Below are positions 36,911 through 49,799 of a stretch of 62,000 nucleotides of DNA, one piece after another. The stretch is from the NCBI RefSeq assembly GCF_000003815.2, contig NC_049996.1, positions 1,412,833 to 1,474,832 on the forward strand. Reading direction: 5' to 3'. The DNA comes from Branchiostoma floridae (lineage: Eukaryota; Chordata; Leptocardii; Amphioxiformes; Branchiostomatidae). A model generated the notes under the pieces. It worked only from the letters and a program-made list of their open reading frames with translations. It made no database searches and was not told the DNA's origin. The position numbers and the translations under genes were made by a program. The first letter of the stretch is position 1, and each line of letters opens with the position of its first letter.

Positions 36911-36953
36911 ATGGCTTTGGTTGGAATCGTGCCTTACGGAAGTTTGTTTATTG
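36911..36953 (+). CDS. Aminotransferase exon 1 (start codon)
   Basis: ATG GCT TTG GTT: MALVGIVPYGSLFI, then phase 1 donor ATT G|GTGAGT. The split Gly/Asp codon completes to GAT with the AT that opens the next exon. The upstream in-frame TAA at about 36854 bounds the frame. The exon is short and without family motifs, so the start is less certain than the rest. Confidence 0.55.
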
Positions 36954-39900
36954 GTGAGTTTGTTTGCTCAAAATTATAACAACTAAGTACATGTAACGTT
37001 ACACGATATGGGAGGGCCACGCATAGTTGTAACTTTTGATAGGGCCATACTCAAAACTGTCTTTATTTTGTTGATGACATAATCAGGGCATGTAAAAACC
37101 CATGAAGTAAAAATCGAACAAAATCTTATACTACAATGTTGTATATATAAGACAGAGAACAAAACGTGCAACAAGCACGTATGCTGTACAAGTTGTCTGA
37201 GCGCCGGTATTAGGACAACTCGGCACTTGGGACAACTCGGCCCCTAGCCCATTGGGACAACTCGGTACCACGCCTCAAAGCTGACATAGATCAGCAGACA
37301 AAACAAAATTGTTAATTTCTGTGAGAAATAGAACAGGCATTTTTTTTGTGACAACGTTGGACATAGCCTGGATGCTATACTGTTGCCATGGCCATAACAC
37401 AGGCCAAGGAGGTTAAAAAAGACCATGCACAGGCCAACTCCTCGGTCAAGGGAATTCTTCAACAGGTCGAATATAAGATACTGTAAATGCATTTAAGTTC
37501 GCGGTGGATTTAATTTCGCGGTAACACCATAGACTGCAGTCTAATACCATAATAGAAAAATGTTCAAGGTGGTTTTAAGTTTGTGGTGAAGTGGTCACCG
37601 CAAAAAACGCGAACATTAATCCACCGCAAACATTTCTGCATTTACAGTATTGAAACACTAGAAGAAGCAAGTTGAAACAGTCCCCTGGCATCTTTGTGTG
37701 GTCAACAGACCTACACTATAATCCAACATGGCGCAGATGACGTCAATTCAAAAGCCTGTATAGAGCCTTTGTTTATCAGAGGTTTTCAAGGCTGGTATTT
37801 CGTATGCTTGATATTACATTGTACAATCTATGTATTCTAATAGTAATTGCTATGCTAGTATGTTAATCCCTGTTGTTTGTTTAATCCAATATAGATGCCT
37901 CATGGCAAGATATCCTGTCCGGCATAAGGGACTGTACTATCACCTCCCCAGACCGACAGCTCAACACACGCCGTCTCCAGAAAATATGGACAACCCCGCA
38001 GAACCCAAACCATGTCCTACCCTGCCTCTCTGTCCGAACGGGTCTGGACCTATTTCTGACCGTCCAGAGGTTTCCCGCGGGGTCAGAAATCATCATGTCG
38101 GCCATCAACATTCCGGACATGGCCCGAGTGGTCAAGCATCACGGCTTACGGGTCATTCCCATAGACATCCACATCGAGACCCTCTCGCCCAAAGTGGAAC
38201 TTTTAGAAGGTCTCGTCACAGAGAGAACTGTCGCTGTGCTTGTAGCGCACCTGTATGGGAAGTGGTTTGATATGAGCGAAGTGATTGACATAGCGAGAAG
38301 GCACCAGTTGTACGTACTCGAAGATTGCGCAGAAGGCTTCTGTGGGTTTGAATACATCGGAAATCCGCATTCGGACATTGCGTTCTTCAGCTTCGGTGTC
38401 ATCAAGCCTTCCACCGCTTTTGGTGGCGCCATTCTGAAGATCAAAGATAGCCAGCTGTTTACAGCAATGAATGAAGCGTACTCACTCTACCCCACGCAGT
38501 CAGCCTTAGAGTACCTGAAAAAACTGCTCAAGTATTCGGTCGCTACGGTAGGTTTGAACTGGCCGTTCCTGACGGGCTACGGCGTCTTTGTCGTACAGAA
38601 CGTCCTTGGTATCGACCATCAGAAGATGTGGATTTCCTTACTAAGGGGTTTCCCCGACCAGTTCTTTCAGAAGATTCGTCAGCAGCCCAGTGCAGGATTG
38701 CTGTCCCTACTGGTGCACAGATGTATAGGGTTTCGACAAAAGTCTTTTCAGGTTGGCGTGAATAAAGGACGCCATGCGGACATGCTGCTAAAAAGCTCCT
38801 CCATGATAAAAGTAGGCGACAAGGCAGAGAACAGGAACTATTGGCTTTTCCCCATACTCGTGGTAGGTTGTAATTTCATGCTTTTTTTAGGTGTAGGTTA
38901 GACGTTCTGTACATATACACTGTTCATCTTTGAAAGAGATTTATGTAAGTATTTGAATGGTTGGTGGTTTAATGTTCTCAGTTTTTGTGGTGAGCTCTTC
39001 ACAGCGAACTTACTGCTGCAAAAATGCTTGTTCTGTCCTACCCCCTTGTTTTGACCACGAAAGAAAAACCACCGCGAACACTCCATTACTAAATACGGGA
39101 AATTAGATGCTTGCAAACTTTACTTTACTAAGGCCTTTACAGTATTTGTGTATGAAAATGCTTGCTTAAAGTTAAACTAGAATGGGAACATTTTCGAGAA
39201 AATGTGGGATGTTTCCGTTCCAGGAATTTGCCTTTTGTCAAGCTACATTGTTATTACACACGTTACTACCGTACCATAACTGGCATAGGGCTCACCCCAG
39301 AGCCATTGCCAATAAAAGATTAAAACATATTATTCATGCAATGATGATTCATTGAAGTACTGCGATAACAAACATGTTTTTTGAAACTTTCTGGCATTCT
39401 ATCAAATATGCGAAATGTCACAAAAGTTGAGGAAAATTGTAGATTGTAACAAAGGGCAATTTTAAAGCCCAGATCCGGTACATGTATTAAAATTTTTAAC
39501 CATACTACACACAGCACGTGGAGTGCATTAGATTAATACAATGGAAGCCCATGTGATAAAACTTAGAACCCCATGTGATATGCAAAGTTATCACCTGGTT
39601 TGGAACACCTATTCCGAACGTCCACTGGTGAATCCTTTTTTCCAAAGATAAGTCAATTATTTTGGAATAACTCCCAAAAATGATTTCATCAGGTTAGTAA
39701 GATATAGGAAAATTCTTTGACATAACCAGGCAGTTATTACTCACTATGCTTACATTGGGACAAGGGGAATACAAACTTAGCCATGTTTGGGATTGTGTTC
39801 TTGCCGCAAAAGCCACCTACATCAGCTACAGTGCATATAGCGGCGAGAAGCAGAACTCCAATTAGAGGCTCTGAGGAGCTGAGAGATATCAAAACTTAAG

Positions 39901-40333
39901 CAAATAGAGTATTAACAGTTACTGGTTGTGTAAAAGAATTCTCCTATATCCAATATGTAAAACTATAAAGTATAATATAATCATTCATGTTTTTCAGGAG
40001 AATCCTGATGAAGTGATCAACTCGCTCTGTAAGAAGGGAATCAACGCGTACCGCGGTGCCACCCAGCTCAACGTGATCGAACCACCAACGGAAACCTCGA
40101 GCCACCTCAGCGACCAACTCACGCACTACCCAGAAGAAGCCAGGTTCATCATAGACCATGTGGTATATCTACCAATCCACAAAAGGGTCCCTTACTACTA
40201 CATTGTAAGGGTGTGTAAGGGGTTAGAAGAGGTGCTGCAAAAACAGAGTGCTGTCTTCCACAAACCCTGCTTTGAACGCCCCCTTGTTGTGTTGAATGGA
40301 AAACCTACACCAAAGCTGCCTTCAAAACTATGA
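36911..40333 (+). CDS. Gene model: DegT/DnrJ/EryC1/StrS-family aminotransferase, three exons
   Basis: Exons 36911-36953, 37895-38862 and 39998-40333 join in frame. Intron 1 contains a MITE (37479-37649); intron 2 contains a decayed relative (about 38940-39135). No signal peptide or membrane segment is convincing, so a cytosolic enzyme is inferred. No neighbour with a sugar-pathway role was found. Bacterial contamination is excluded by introns and by metazoan MITEs within them. Confidence 0.8.
37479..37649. mobile_element. MITE with CTGTAAATGC ends and TA target duplication
   Basis: Left TA-CTGTAAATGC and right GCATTTACAG-TA, with internal CGCGGTGG/CCACCGC inverted pair. TA duplication suggests a Tc1/mariner-type origin. 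It sits in intron 1 of the aminotransferase. Confidence 0.75.
37895..38862 (+). CDS. DegT/DnrJ/EryC1/StrS-type PLP aminotransferase, main exon
   Basis: 968 bp, phase 1 to 0, acceptor CCAATATAG, donor GTG|GTAGGT. It codes SVRTGLDLFLTVQRFP, GSEIIMSAINIPDMARVVKHHG, AVLVAHLYGKWFDM, LYVLEDCAEGFCG and FFSFGVIKPSTAFGGAIL. EDCAEG is the PLP-pyridine Asp region and the Lys of VIKPS (about residue 185) is the expected Schiff-base lysine. The family transfers amino groups to keto-sugars in nucleotide-sugar pathways; the animal substrate is unknown. The C-terminal part includes NRNYWLFPILV, typical of the family. Confidence 0.88.
39998..40333 (+). CDS. Aminotransferase last exon with stop
   Basis: Phase 0 acceptor TGTTTTTCAG, then ENPDEVINSLCKKGINAYRG, continuing NYWLFPILV as in family members (conserved FPI.V...D.. 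...L...GI). It contains VVYLPIHKRVPYYYI, like the conserved LPxHxxM segment near the end of DegT proteins. Stop TGA at 40331-40333. Full model about 448 residues, slightly above the family's usual 370-400. Confidence 0.87.
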   Translation, partial: ENPDEVINSLCKKGINAYRGATQLNVIEPPTETSSHLSDQLTHYPEEARFIIDHVVYLPIHKRVPYYYIVRVCKGLEEVLQKQSAVFHKPCFERPLVVLNGKPTPKLPSKL

Positions 40334-41200
40334 TTTAAAACTAGATTTTGAAGTTGTCAACACTTCATTTTAGTTCAAGGGACCCATTTTGTAGGATTTT
40401 GATACCAAAACTGTAAGTATTTTCTTGAGTAAAAGTTGCCTATTCAGACATTTGTAACAACTTTTTGTTTCATATAGCAAGTGTTTGTCTAAAAGGCAGT
40501 GTACTTGAAGTAGTGGTTTGATATAATTTGGACATAGGTACGTAATAGGTGAGGCGAGTCATTCAGTGCAATATAACCACCCACCTGGACCATGTGTGCC
40601 TGCAAATTTGGCATGGAGCAAATTCCATTGACTGATAAAAAGAGCCCTGAACTCCAAAAGGGGGTGTTATTTTCCAATAGGTGATAATTCTACTAGGAAC
40701 TAAAAATACATACTTCGCAGTATGTGATAAAGTTACCCACTAGTCTCATATGCAAAGAAAAGCATTCAGTATTCTACATTGTGTACTTAAATACCCTCAA
40801 ATTAGATTATTAACAATCTCAGCCTATACTATAGATTGTGTCTGACAAGGCCTGAAAAAAGTTACAGAAATGATTTAAAGGGCAAAAGAAAAAATTGTCA
40901 TGTATTCTTCAATATCTTTTCAATAATTTGCCTTCTTGATGTGCTTATTGCGACACATTTATGCCAAAAATGATAACGCTGAAGGAATTGTCTATAGCTG
41001 ATATATACATATTGTCATGTAGGTTTAGAAAATAGATGGTGATATTGTTTAAATTACAAAACACTGGGATCCTGCAAAAAGTCGGTTAATTATTCATTCA
41101 TCGATAGATAATTTATTGGAAAATAACACCCCTTCTGGAGTTAGTGCTCGTTTCACAGTGGCACGTACTAAAGCTGTATCCAAAGGAATGTTAAGAGTTT
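40334..41200. other. Intergenic stretch after the aminotransferase
   Basis: AT-rich, presumably including the 3' untranslated region. No clear AATAAA close to the stop codon and no coding frame with family features. Confidence 0.4.
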
Positions 41201-41205
41201 TTGTA

Positions 41206-41370
41206 CAGTCCAACCTGTCTATAGTGACCAGTCAACGGACTTGGTTGCACTAGACAGGTGTTCAGTTAAGACAGAATTCTAAATGCTTGGGTCAATGGGG
41301 AAAATATATGAAGGAATACCCAAAAGTACAAGTGTAGTCTTTATGCAGAGGTTTTCATAGGTTTGACTGT
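41206..41370. mobile_element. MITE of the CCTGTCTATAG family
   Basis: Left end ACAGTCCAACCTGTCTATAG and right end CATAGGTTTGACTG form inverted ends. No coding capacity. Confidence 0.55.
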
Positions 41371-41484
41371 TTTATATTTTGCTTGGCCTTTCAAGATCTA
41401 GCCTGATTAAATCTTGCTTATAGCAGGCCACCTATTTTGCCGGTCTGCGGGAAGGTTCCAGTTACTGCCTCAGACAGCAGAGCA

Positions 41485-41674
41485 CTGTAAACGCATTTCA
41501 GTTTGCAGGGATTTAAGTTCACAGTAGCAGGAAAGAGGACTTTTCGCGGTAGCACAATGCACTGTAGTCCCTTACTGCCATGAAAAATGTTCGCGGTGGT
41601 TTTAAGTTTGCGATGAAGCGGCCATCACACAAGCAGGGAACATTAAACCACCGCAAAAGTTTCTGCATTTACAG
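41485..41674. mobile_element. MITE, same family as 37479-37649
   Basis: CTGTAAACGC left end, GCATTTACAG right end, inner CAGTTTGCAGGGATTTAAG and ACCACCGCAAAAG. Noncoding. Confidence 0.7.
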
Positions 41675-42697
41675 TATGTGTTACAGACTATTCAAGGTCA
41701 AACTCTAAACATTGAAGCAAAGTCTTGCCAAAAGTGCTGCTGTACTTGTGTGCTATGTACCAACATATTTCAACTTAATATTTCACCTCAAGTTAGTGAT
41801 GCGTAATATTTTTAGCTTGTCTAGTTGTCTATATCTTTTCATACTCTTATATGTTTGTGACAATGGATTGGTACTGGTAGTGTGAACCGGACCGGTACAG
41901 TACTGCATAAATTATTCAGCTCCAAAATACTGGTAAAGTATAGAATTTTGTCACTAAAATATGTTATTCCTATTACAGAGATGAAAATTTAGCACTGGAA
42001 AATTGTATGGGAATTGACATCAGTAGCATTTTTTATTTGAGACCCTCTCAAAGCATGGGTTTTATGCACAAGATGCCTGAAGTCTATCATAATCATAATC
42101 ATAATCATAACTTCTTGTTCATGTTTTTATCATAACTGAAGCCTCTTATAGTTATACTCTCCTTTTTGTTCTAAACTATCTATAAAAAGCTTTGGAATCC
42201 AAAGATAGTGAGATTTGTGCTGCAAAACATTAATACTACTGACTGTACATAATTTTTCATGTATATTTTTAAAATTGCATTTAAAATATATGCAAACATG
42301 CAATTTACATGTACCTTAAGAAATTATTTCCAGCAGATATATACCATAGTCAAGACTTGTACATCTGAACCTGAACCTCTAGACCTGAACCTGAGTACTA
42401 GTGAGTAGCATACACATACATGTATCTTGTCACTATAAATATATTAATGGTATGTTTCATGTCATGTTACACTGGTTTGTCAAATCTGCAACTATCAGAC
42501 CTAAGTATTTGCCCGTGCATATGCCATATTACAAGACTATTACTTGTACAGTGATAATTTTGAATGCACCAGCATTCAGGTTTCAATATACTGATAACAC
42601 TTACATGTATGTCATATAGTCATACCATATACATGTTGGTTGGAGGGATGGCTACTGAACCAAAACCAGAACAGTCTCAGGGACTTGTGTATATAAC

Positions 42698-42907
42698 GTT
42701 ATATTAGTTCACCTTTATCCGTGGGGTAACCTTTATCCGTTGTGTTTGAGAACAGGGTACTGCGTAGGGATACCAAGTTCATAGTTTCAAATTGAAATAT
42801 ATTCCCAATATTGCAGTTTGAAAAACCTCTTTCCATCGACTTGGTATCCTTAAAATCCATCACAACGGATATAGGTTACCCCGCGGATAAAGGTGAACTA
42901 GTGTTAC
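42698..42907. mobile_element. MITE with TAGTTCACCTTTATCCG ends, copy 1
   Basis: TAGTTCACCTTTATCCGTGG at the left is inverted as CGCGGATAAAGGTGAACTAG at the right. About 210 bp, noncoding, AT-rich core. Confidence 0.75.
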
Positions 42908-43826
42908 ATGTAGTATTTTACCCTGTCTGCCTACCATTGTCTTCCGAGGCAGATGGATGCCAACAATTTTACAGAGCATTTCATTGTAATTACTAGTGTA
43001 GCAGTTGAATGTAAAAGACAATCAGACATGTTTACCAAAGTATTCCAGCAGTGAACAATATTATATATATACCTCCTCCATGAAGGCATTAGCAAAGATA
43101 GAACAAAGCGGGTATAACGTTCATGAGTGGATTTCAATTGTTTTTACTTACATCTTTGTAAAAAGTCTATTTTTTACCATATACAAGTACTTGTGTTGTT
43201 ACACAAGTATGATTTTTGCTGATAGACACCATCTTTATTTATATTACAGGAGCTGAAGACTTGGGTAAACAATGTACCTACATGTGTATCTTATGCAATT
43301 TTGTATGGTTCATGTTTGTATTATCCAGACTTACAGAGTACAAAAAGCAAGTACTTACTGCACAATGTTTCTTTTACATATTTTCATTTCAACTGTACTT
43401 AATGTATTGCTGGTATTTATATCTATTTGTGTAAGGGTGTTGAAAAAAGCTGACATTGGATTAAAAGATGTAATGTATTCTTAATCTTATTATTGGGCTT
43501 GTCAGACACCTTCCAATTCCAACATCTGATGTTAGAGAAGCTTGGTGTCATGCCAAATTTTTGCCCCTATCAAATATTGGCCCCAGCACTGCTGGGGGTT
43601 ACCACTATACCTAACAGAGCAAAAATCTGGCGGAGCAGAATTTTGGCACCTTGACAGCAGTCGAAAAAATGTTACAATCTGACAGCCCAATATCTGCTTG
43701 GAGAATAGCATACTAGCTGGAAGGGGGCAGAGATTTTAATAAAAAGAACTTTTTCCTCAATTTATTTCATCTCTGTGTTTAATCTTGTGATTGTCTGGTA
43801 AGCAGGGATGCAGCACATGTATTGTA

Positions 43827-44317
43827 AATGAACTCAAGTTTGCAGGGATTTAATTTCACAGGAGAAAATGATGTGTGCGTGGTGGTTTTTGAAAATTTAA
43901 GTTCGCGATAGTGCTATGGTACATGGTCCCATACTGTATGGAAATACTGGTGCCTTTTTGGACAGCCAGTTGTAAACTCCCTACTAGCAACTGTACTACA
44001 TTTGTATACATACAGGCAGAATGGTCGTTTTAGGCTTTACTGGCATGATAAATTGTCAATGATCTAACCGTTACATATCAACCATCTGGAATCGCAGCAC
44101 TTCTTGATCAATGTGTATAGGTGTATTCATTGTTCAAAATTCGGGTCTATGTTCAATTTGTGCTTTGTTCACATTCACTTGTCTTTACTGTAACAGGCGC
44201 CTCCAACACATCTATAATACTGTAGTATAATACATACATGCAGTGCTAATCAAGGCAATGTGGTCGGCACCTGCCAGCTACAAACAAAGAAACACCACGA
44301 ACAGTTCTGCATTTACA
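43827..44317. mobile_element. Disrupted MITE, same CTGTAAATGC family
   Basis: Left-end-like TTGTAAATGAACTCAAG at 43827 and a right end TCTGCATTTACAG near 44317, with about 350 bp of unrelated sequence between. It may be two fragments or a copy with an insertion. Confidence 0.4.
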
Positions 44318-44684
44318 GTAATGCCTAACATTAATTATAATTGTGTACTACCCTATTAATACACGTACTGATGCTCCTCGGGATGCTGGGACAGAGATCA
44401 TAATTCATATCCTTGCAGTTGTAATCCTGGTGACGAGAGGTGACATGTACGGATTTGCAGACCTTTACTGAATTTCGCACATGCCTAATAAATACATGTA
44501 CAAGACAACAGTATTCATACAAACATTGCTCATTGATAAATGTTGCTTGCTACAACAGGAGACATACGTAAAAGTTACAAATATTTGCGTATGTAGGAAA
44601 ATCGGCAAACCCTTGACTCGATTCTTCAGAGAAAAGGTTAGCACCGAATTTTCCATTTAATCTGGTATAAAGAAGGCAGGACAC

Positions 44685-44935
44685 CATGCCAACGGGCTAC
44701 CACCGGCCAAGCTGCAGGGACGAACCCTTACACCCGGCGTGCGAGCCCGAAAACCCGCGGCCGGGGTGCCTGGATGGGGAGGGGCGGCCACAGGTCCGAG
44801 TGACCCCGACAAGCGTTTCTCCTTCTGTACGGTACGGCCGTGGCTCTCGGGCCTGGCCCCGAAAATCCGCTCTTTTGTGAATCGGTCTCCCAACTTGCTG
44901 AGAGCTGGAAGTTTGAGAACAGCAAGATAACATGG
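44685..44935. other. GC-rich island-like patch
   Basis: About 250 bp of high-GC, CpG-containing sequence (CCCGCGGCCGGGG, GGGGCGGCC) in a strongly AT-rich region, with four overlapping open frames on both strands. No protein motif was seen; the open frames are expected from GC content. It could be an inserted repeat or an isolated CpG island. Confidence 0.4.
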
Positions 44936-45937
44936 AAGACAGAGGGTAGTACTGTAGGGTTAGTGTGAGACGGGGCCAGAACTGGAGAGAATGAAAAATG
45001 GCGCGGTTTCAGAATTTATACCGTAGCCCATAAGCCAATCACGAGTCTTAAGTTTGGACGACTCTACTAACATTAGGGGGATACTATGCTCATTAAATTC
45101 TATCAACTCACTTAATGTCTGCAGTAAATAGTCATTATAAAACATAATAAATTTGTTATTATATAAAATAGCATGATACAACATTTGGAATTATGATTGA
45201 CATAGCGCGACTTACTACAAATAATTTTGCTTATAGGCATTAATCTCCCCTGACTAGTTAAATGGTATTGACCATCATTGGTCACCCGCACGGCTCAAAA
45301 GCCCCGCTTAACGATTAAAATTAAAATTGCAGGAGAAAATGAAGAACAGGTGTCCTCGTTGACACATGCAGACTTGACTTGATTTGATTTATTATGCTGT
45401 ATAGTGAGAAATTGACTAGGTGGAGGCTATTATCGTGCAGATGATTTAGAAAACTGACATACCTTCAGGTTTTTTATGAATGAATAGTTTCATTTTTAGG
45501 TCATTCATCATCATTGTTATTATATAGTTGTTCACATTGCCATACATTGTAACTGTTACAATTGTTGCGCAATAAAGTTATTCACTGTGTTCTTGAAGAG
45601 TCCTGTATCTGCATTCAGTCTTTCTTCATCTTTTTTTATGATCAGAAAAAGGGTATACAGGCTGAATTGCATCCTTTCACATATAATATTTGAAAACAAC
45701 AGATGGCTTTTTAACATGATGGGTTTTACAAATTAATATTTGTGCTATCTAACCATCTTGGCCATATTTGTATTATCAAAATGAACATTAGAAATGTAAA
45801 AACATCAATATTTGTGAGATGAAAACACAAGAAAACCTCAAGAACGTTGACAGTATTTTGTCTGTCTATCAAGTTGTAACTAATCTAATTATTGGCTTAA
45901 TTAAGAACAGAATGCAAATTCTGATGATTGTCAACAG

Positions 45938-46039
45938 GTGGTAAGACCACGCCGTTTCAAAATGGCGAGTATGTCTGGAACGGACAGAACACGGAGGTTA
46001 AAACTGCCCTTGGTGGTCTCGCTGTGTCGATTTTAGGTG
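45938..46039 (+). CDS. Orphan exon-like open segment, product unknown
   Basis: 102 bp, phase 1-1, acceptor TTGTCAACAG, donor G|GTGAGTAG. It codes GKTTPFQNGEYVWNGQN, TEVKTALGGLAVSILG, which ends with a possible membrane-segment start. Stops lie immediately upstream in the frame, so it needs an upstream exon. Alternatively AAAATGGCGAG here is a first exon start, but that frame stops after 24 codons. Family not recognised. Confidence 0.35.
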
Positions 46040-47047
46040 GTGAGTAGTGTTTAACATTGCACGCTGTATTCTCGTGGCTATTTGGACCGAATGTGTCGCA
46101 ATGAAATGAAAAAGAAACACAGTTTAGAGCAAATTATGTGCCACCATGGTTCCATATGTTTAACGCTGCACTTAGTAAAACAACCGCTGGATTCATGAAG
46201 GGCGCTCCTTTGAGTTCCTCAGCTCAGGCAGTGCAACGATCGATTCCGAAGTTTGACAGTATTCAAGACTTCAGCTATTGAATAATCTTTTCTCTGCTAT
46301 TCGACAATGTCAAGTAAGTAGTAACTTTTAAAATATAGGTACGCTCTAAATATGGTATAATCGCCAACAACCGAAGACTTTGTATGCAGCCATTGCGCAT
46401 GAGATTATGATCGGCCTGTTCAAAAACCATTGTGATGACTTCCATACGGTAACAAGTCACAATTTCGACCCTGTTTTATGATTTCTTCTCCAATAATCAC
46501 GTATTGTTGCTTGCACATCCCTTCAAAGGGGCTGTCATGGGAATAATAACGAGGTCTTCTTCTATCACCGTGATTTTATGCCACCGACCGACTTACCAAA
46601 TATCGATCTCTACTTAGCGGTTAGCGGTTAGCGGTTATCCCCGGGTGAGCCTTCATTCGTACGTAGAAAAGTTACAAAGTAATTTTGGGTACTCAAATAA
46701 CTTTCGACCTTCTGCCCAATAGTTTTACTATGATATTCAAGTGTTGAAAGTAACGCACACTTTGTTTGAAATTTCGTAAGTCCAAATGAAAGGGGTCGCT
46801 TTTTTTGCGGTTAGCTCTTTCACCACACATATTTTAGTGGTGTACTTTGTAAACAAACTGCTAGGGGTCGCTGTGAGACCGTGTTGCATGTTGCAACTGC
46901 AGTTTATTTTTTTCGCCGCTAGGTGTCACTAACAGTGTTTCCAACTTGCGTTGTTGTTGTGATGATTTCAACAACAGCATTTCGTCCCCTTTTCTTCTGC
47001 AAAATTCTTGGTGTTTTCATGGAAAATCGGTATCCTGGGTCCAGCAG

Positions 47048-47100
47048 CTGACTACATGAACTTAAGAGCTCCGAACTTGAAGAAGATGAGAGCGGAATGA
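47048..47100 (+). CDS. Possible terminal exon, product unknown
   Basis: After CCAGCAG the phase-1 frame codes ADYMNLRAPNLKKMRAE and a TGA stop. It would follow 45938-46039 in phase, with or without an exon between. The pyrimidine tract before the AG is poor and the frame is open about 50 bases further upstream, so the acceptor is uncertain. Confidence 0.22.
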
Positions 47101-47119
47101 ATGACAGAACTGGACGAAA

Positions 47120-49700
47120 AAGGTATTTAACTTAAACCTCTGTAACCTTAGAGGATGCATGGATGGGAGGGGGGCGATTGGCGGTGTGAATAATTCTCTA
47201 AGGCGAACCTAACAAGAAAAAACTTAAACTGGACCAAAGTAGACCCTAAGTTTAGGATATACCTTCCCTGTATGTGTACCAAGTTTCAGCCCTTGCAGAC
47301 TCTTGCAAAACGACATCTAAATTGATGCAGGGTTTACGGAAAAGGCTGGGCTGTGTGTCAGCTCAGGTGCTGAGCCCCTTTTCTGGACCCTATTCACGTG
47401 CATGGAGGTTCTGGCCTTTGCTGGGACCTATTGAAATTGACCATGACTATCACACTTTTGGACTGGCTTTTCTGATTCATACCATGTTTATATCAGCTTG
47501 AAGTGTTAGACAAAGATAACATCATTGCCTGATTTCTGGAATAATTAAAATGTCAGATTTTTAGTCCTTTACCAATCAGGACGATCAATTTTGCACCAGG
47601 TCCAGGATAGTTTGATGCCTAACACTGATCCTAACCTCAAACCTAACCCTGATTCTAACCATCACCAGTTGTCCCAGGCCTGGTGCAGAAATGTCACCAT
47701 ACCAAATTATTTTCATCGCCAAAGTGAACATAACAGCTGGTTCAGAAACTGGCACAGTAGATCAAAAACATGTAACGTTGCACGTAACGTGTTAAATATA
47801 ATGTCATAGTAAGTATCTCAAAACGGTAGAATTGCACTGCATGTATTCATGTACATGTAAATACGTTTTAATCATTCATCCTAACTTCAACTTGCATGCA
47901 AACTTATTCTACTGTGTTCTTCATGATCAGTAAATGAGATTCAAGTGGGCTGACATTAAGAACTGTATTCATCATCATCCACTGTGTTCTGCCTCTACAG
48001 TCTTTAGAGAGTCCTGTAGCTGCATTCAGTCTTTCTTCATTTCAAAAATACAGGAGAGGTAAAACTGGTCTAAGACATCTGATCCCCCTTGTCTGACAGG
48101 TAAGTGTAGAACATCATTGGTCGGCTGCTGCGCAGGCGACTGCAAGCTTCCTCCAGTTCCGTAGAACACCATATATGGTAAGGACAAGCTCACACTGGGT
48201 CTGGAGCACAAAGTTGTTTATTTGACTGAAGTCCAAATGAAAATGTTGGTGTTACAAAGTCAATGCACTCTCAGACTGGTGGTCTAACTACTAGTAAGGT
48301 TCAGAAAGTATTATTGGCACATTCATATTCTAAATCAGTCTTTATTCATGGATCTTATGTCAAGAAGTGCAAAATCCAGATGTAACATGTGACTTTACTC
48401 TGAAAGGTTGAAAACTTGAAATGATGTGCTTTAAGGTTATATGATGTGTTAATGGTAAGATGATGAAAACAAAGAATCATCATATGCATTTGTTTTATGC
48501 CTATGTCAGTTGAACTTATGTACATGTATGAATGTTTATAAGAAGTTTCTAAAGTCACTGCGTGGTTCATACTATAGTTGTTTTTTGTGTGTAGTATTTG
48601 ACTATTTAAAGAGCAAAGGCACCCTTTGTTAGCTGTTAACCTGTTAAGCTAATGTTTTTGACTGTAAGTGTTGTATGATTCATAATTGTATCCATTATGT
48701 ACTGTGTGAGTTTCTTTCAGCATCCTGCTACTGGTTTGATGTAACATTTGCAATACTCTTCCCCAATTGTACTCATTTTCCCATACAGCGCTTTACCAAA
48801 TATTTTATGAATGTTCTCAAAATTTGAACTGTGTAGTGTATGTGCCACTGGAATGCTTTCATTTGCTTTTATTCAAAAAGCTGCTGCTGTTATAAGTTTC
48901 ATTATGATTGTGGTATTGACTTTGTGAAGACCTTAAACATGCTATTTACTTTTACCTTTTATTTGAGAATGAACTGATTTATATCATTTCCCATAGTGAT
49001 CTGTCAATTTAAGCCGTGTTTTGTTGAAGGTAGGTACATGTGTATTTGTGTTGATGAATGTTTTTTTACTACTAAATGTTTCCCTGTCCTTGGTGCTGAA
49101 TGTTCTTGTTTACAACAATGACTGATGTCTGACATAAAGATAACTACAATATGATAGTATATGATAGTTATTCTTTTGATGCAATTTGTGTCTTAACTTC
49201 ATATGACAAAATTCTCAAGACATATATCCAAGATCGTCAACGTACGTCATGAGTATTGTGATATGATTTTCTGTTGTAGAGAATCTATCAGAATCACACT
49301 CAGCATTTATGTTACATCTCCCTTTAACACAACACTTTTTCCCCTGTATTAGATTTAGACACAGCATTAGTGTTTGGATGTTTTTGTAGTTTACTGAATA
49401 TCTTGATGAATGTTTTTTTCTATGCCAGACTGTGTTCATGTATCATAATTGGATTGTTTTGATAAGTTGTGTGAGATGTAAGTTTATGTGATTGTTGTTT
49501 GGTCATGATATTCTGGCTGTGCTCTTCTTTTCCCTCACTGACAAAGGTTTATGTTCTTTTCCTCCAACCCAAAGCAGGTTTTAGAACTTACAAAATGTAT
49601 ATATAACAGCAGATAATAGCAGGTAATATGTATTTTTTTCTATGCCACGCATGTTCTGTGAATATTCTTGATGTATGTAAATTTGGCAGGTGATTTTACT
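47120..49700. other. Long noncoding stretch
   Basis: AT-rich, no convincing exon. A short repeat (GAGTCCTGTA.CTGCATTCAGTCTTTCTTCAT) near 48008 also occurs near 45598 in the same orientation. Confidence 0.4.
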
Positions 49701-49799
49701 GAATGATTTTTCCTTTATTCTAGGTTACAGAAAGCTGATACTGTTGATATTCCTGGAGAATTTGTCCATGTTCCTGTGTGCTGTAAGGCCTGTCAGCTA

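Noticed and set aside
47620-47665. Interstitial telomere-like repeat (CCTAACC variants)
   Set aside because: Only a few irregular units; not a (CCCTAA)n tract.
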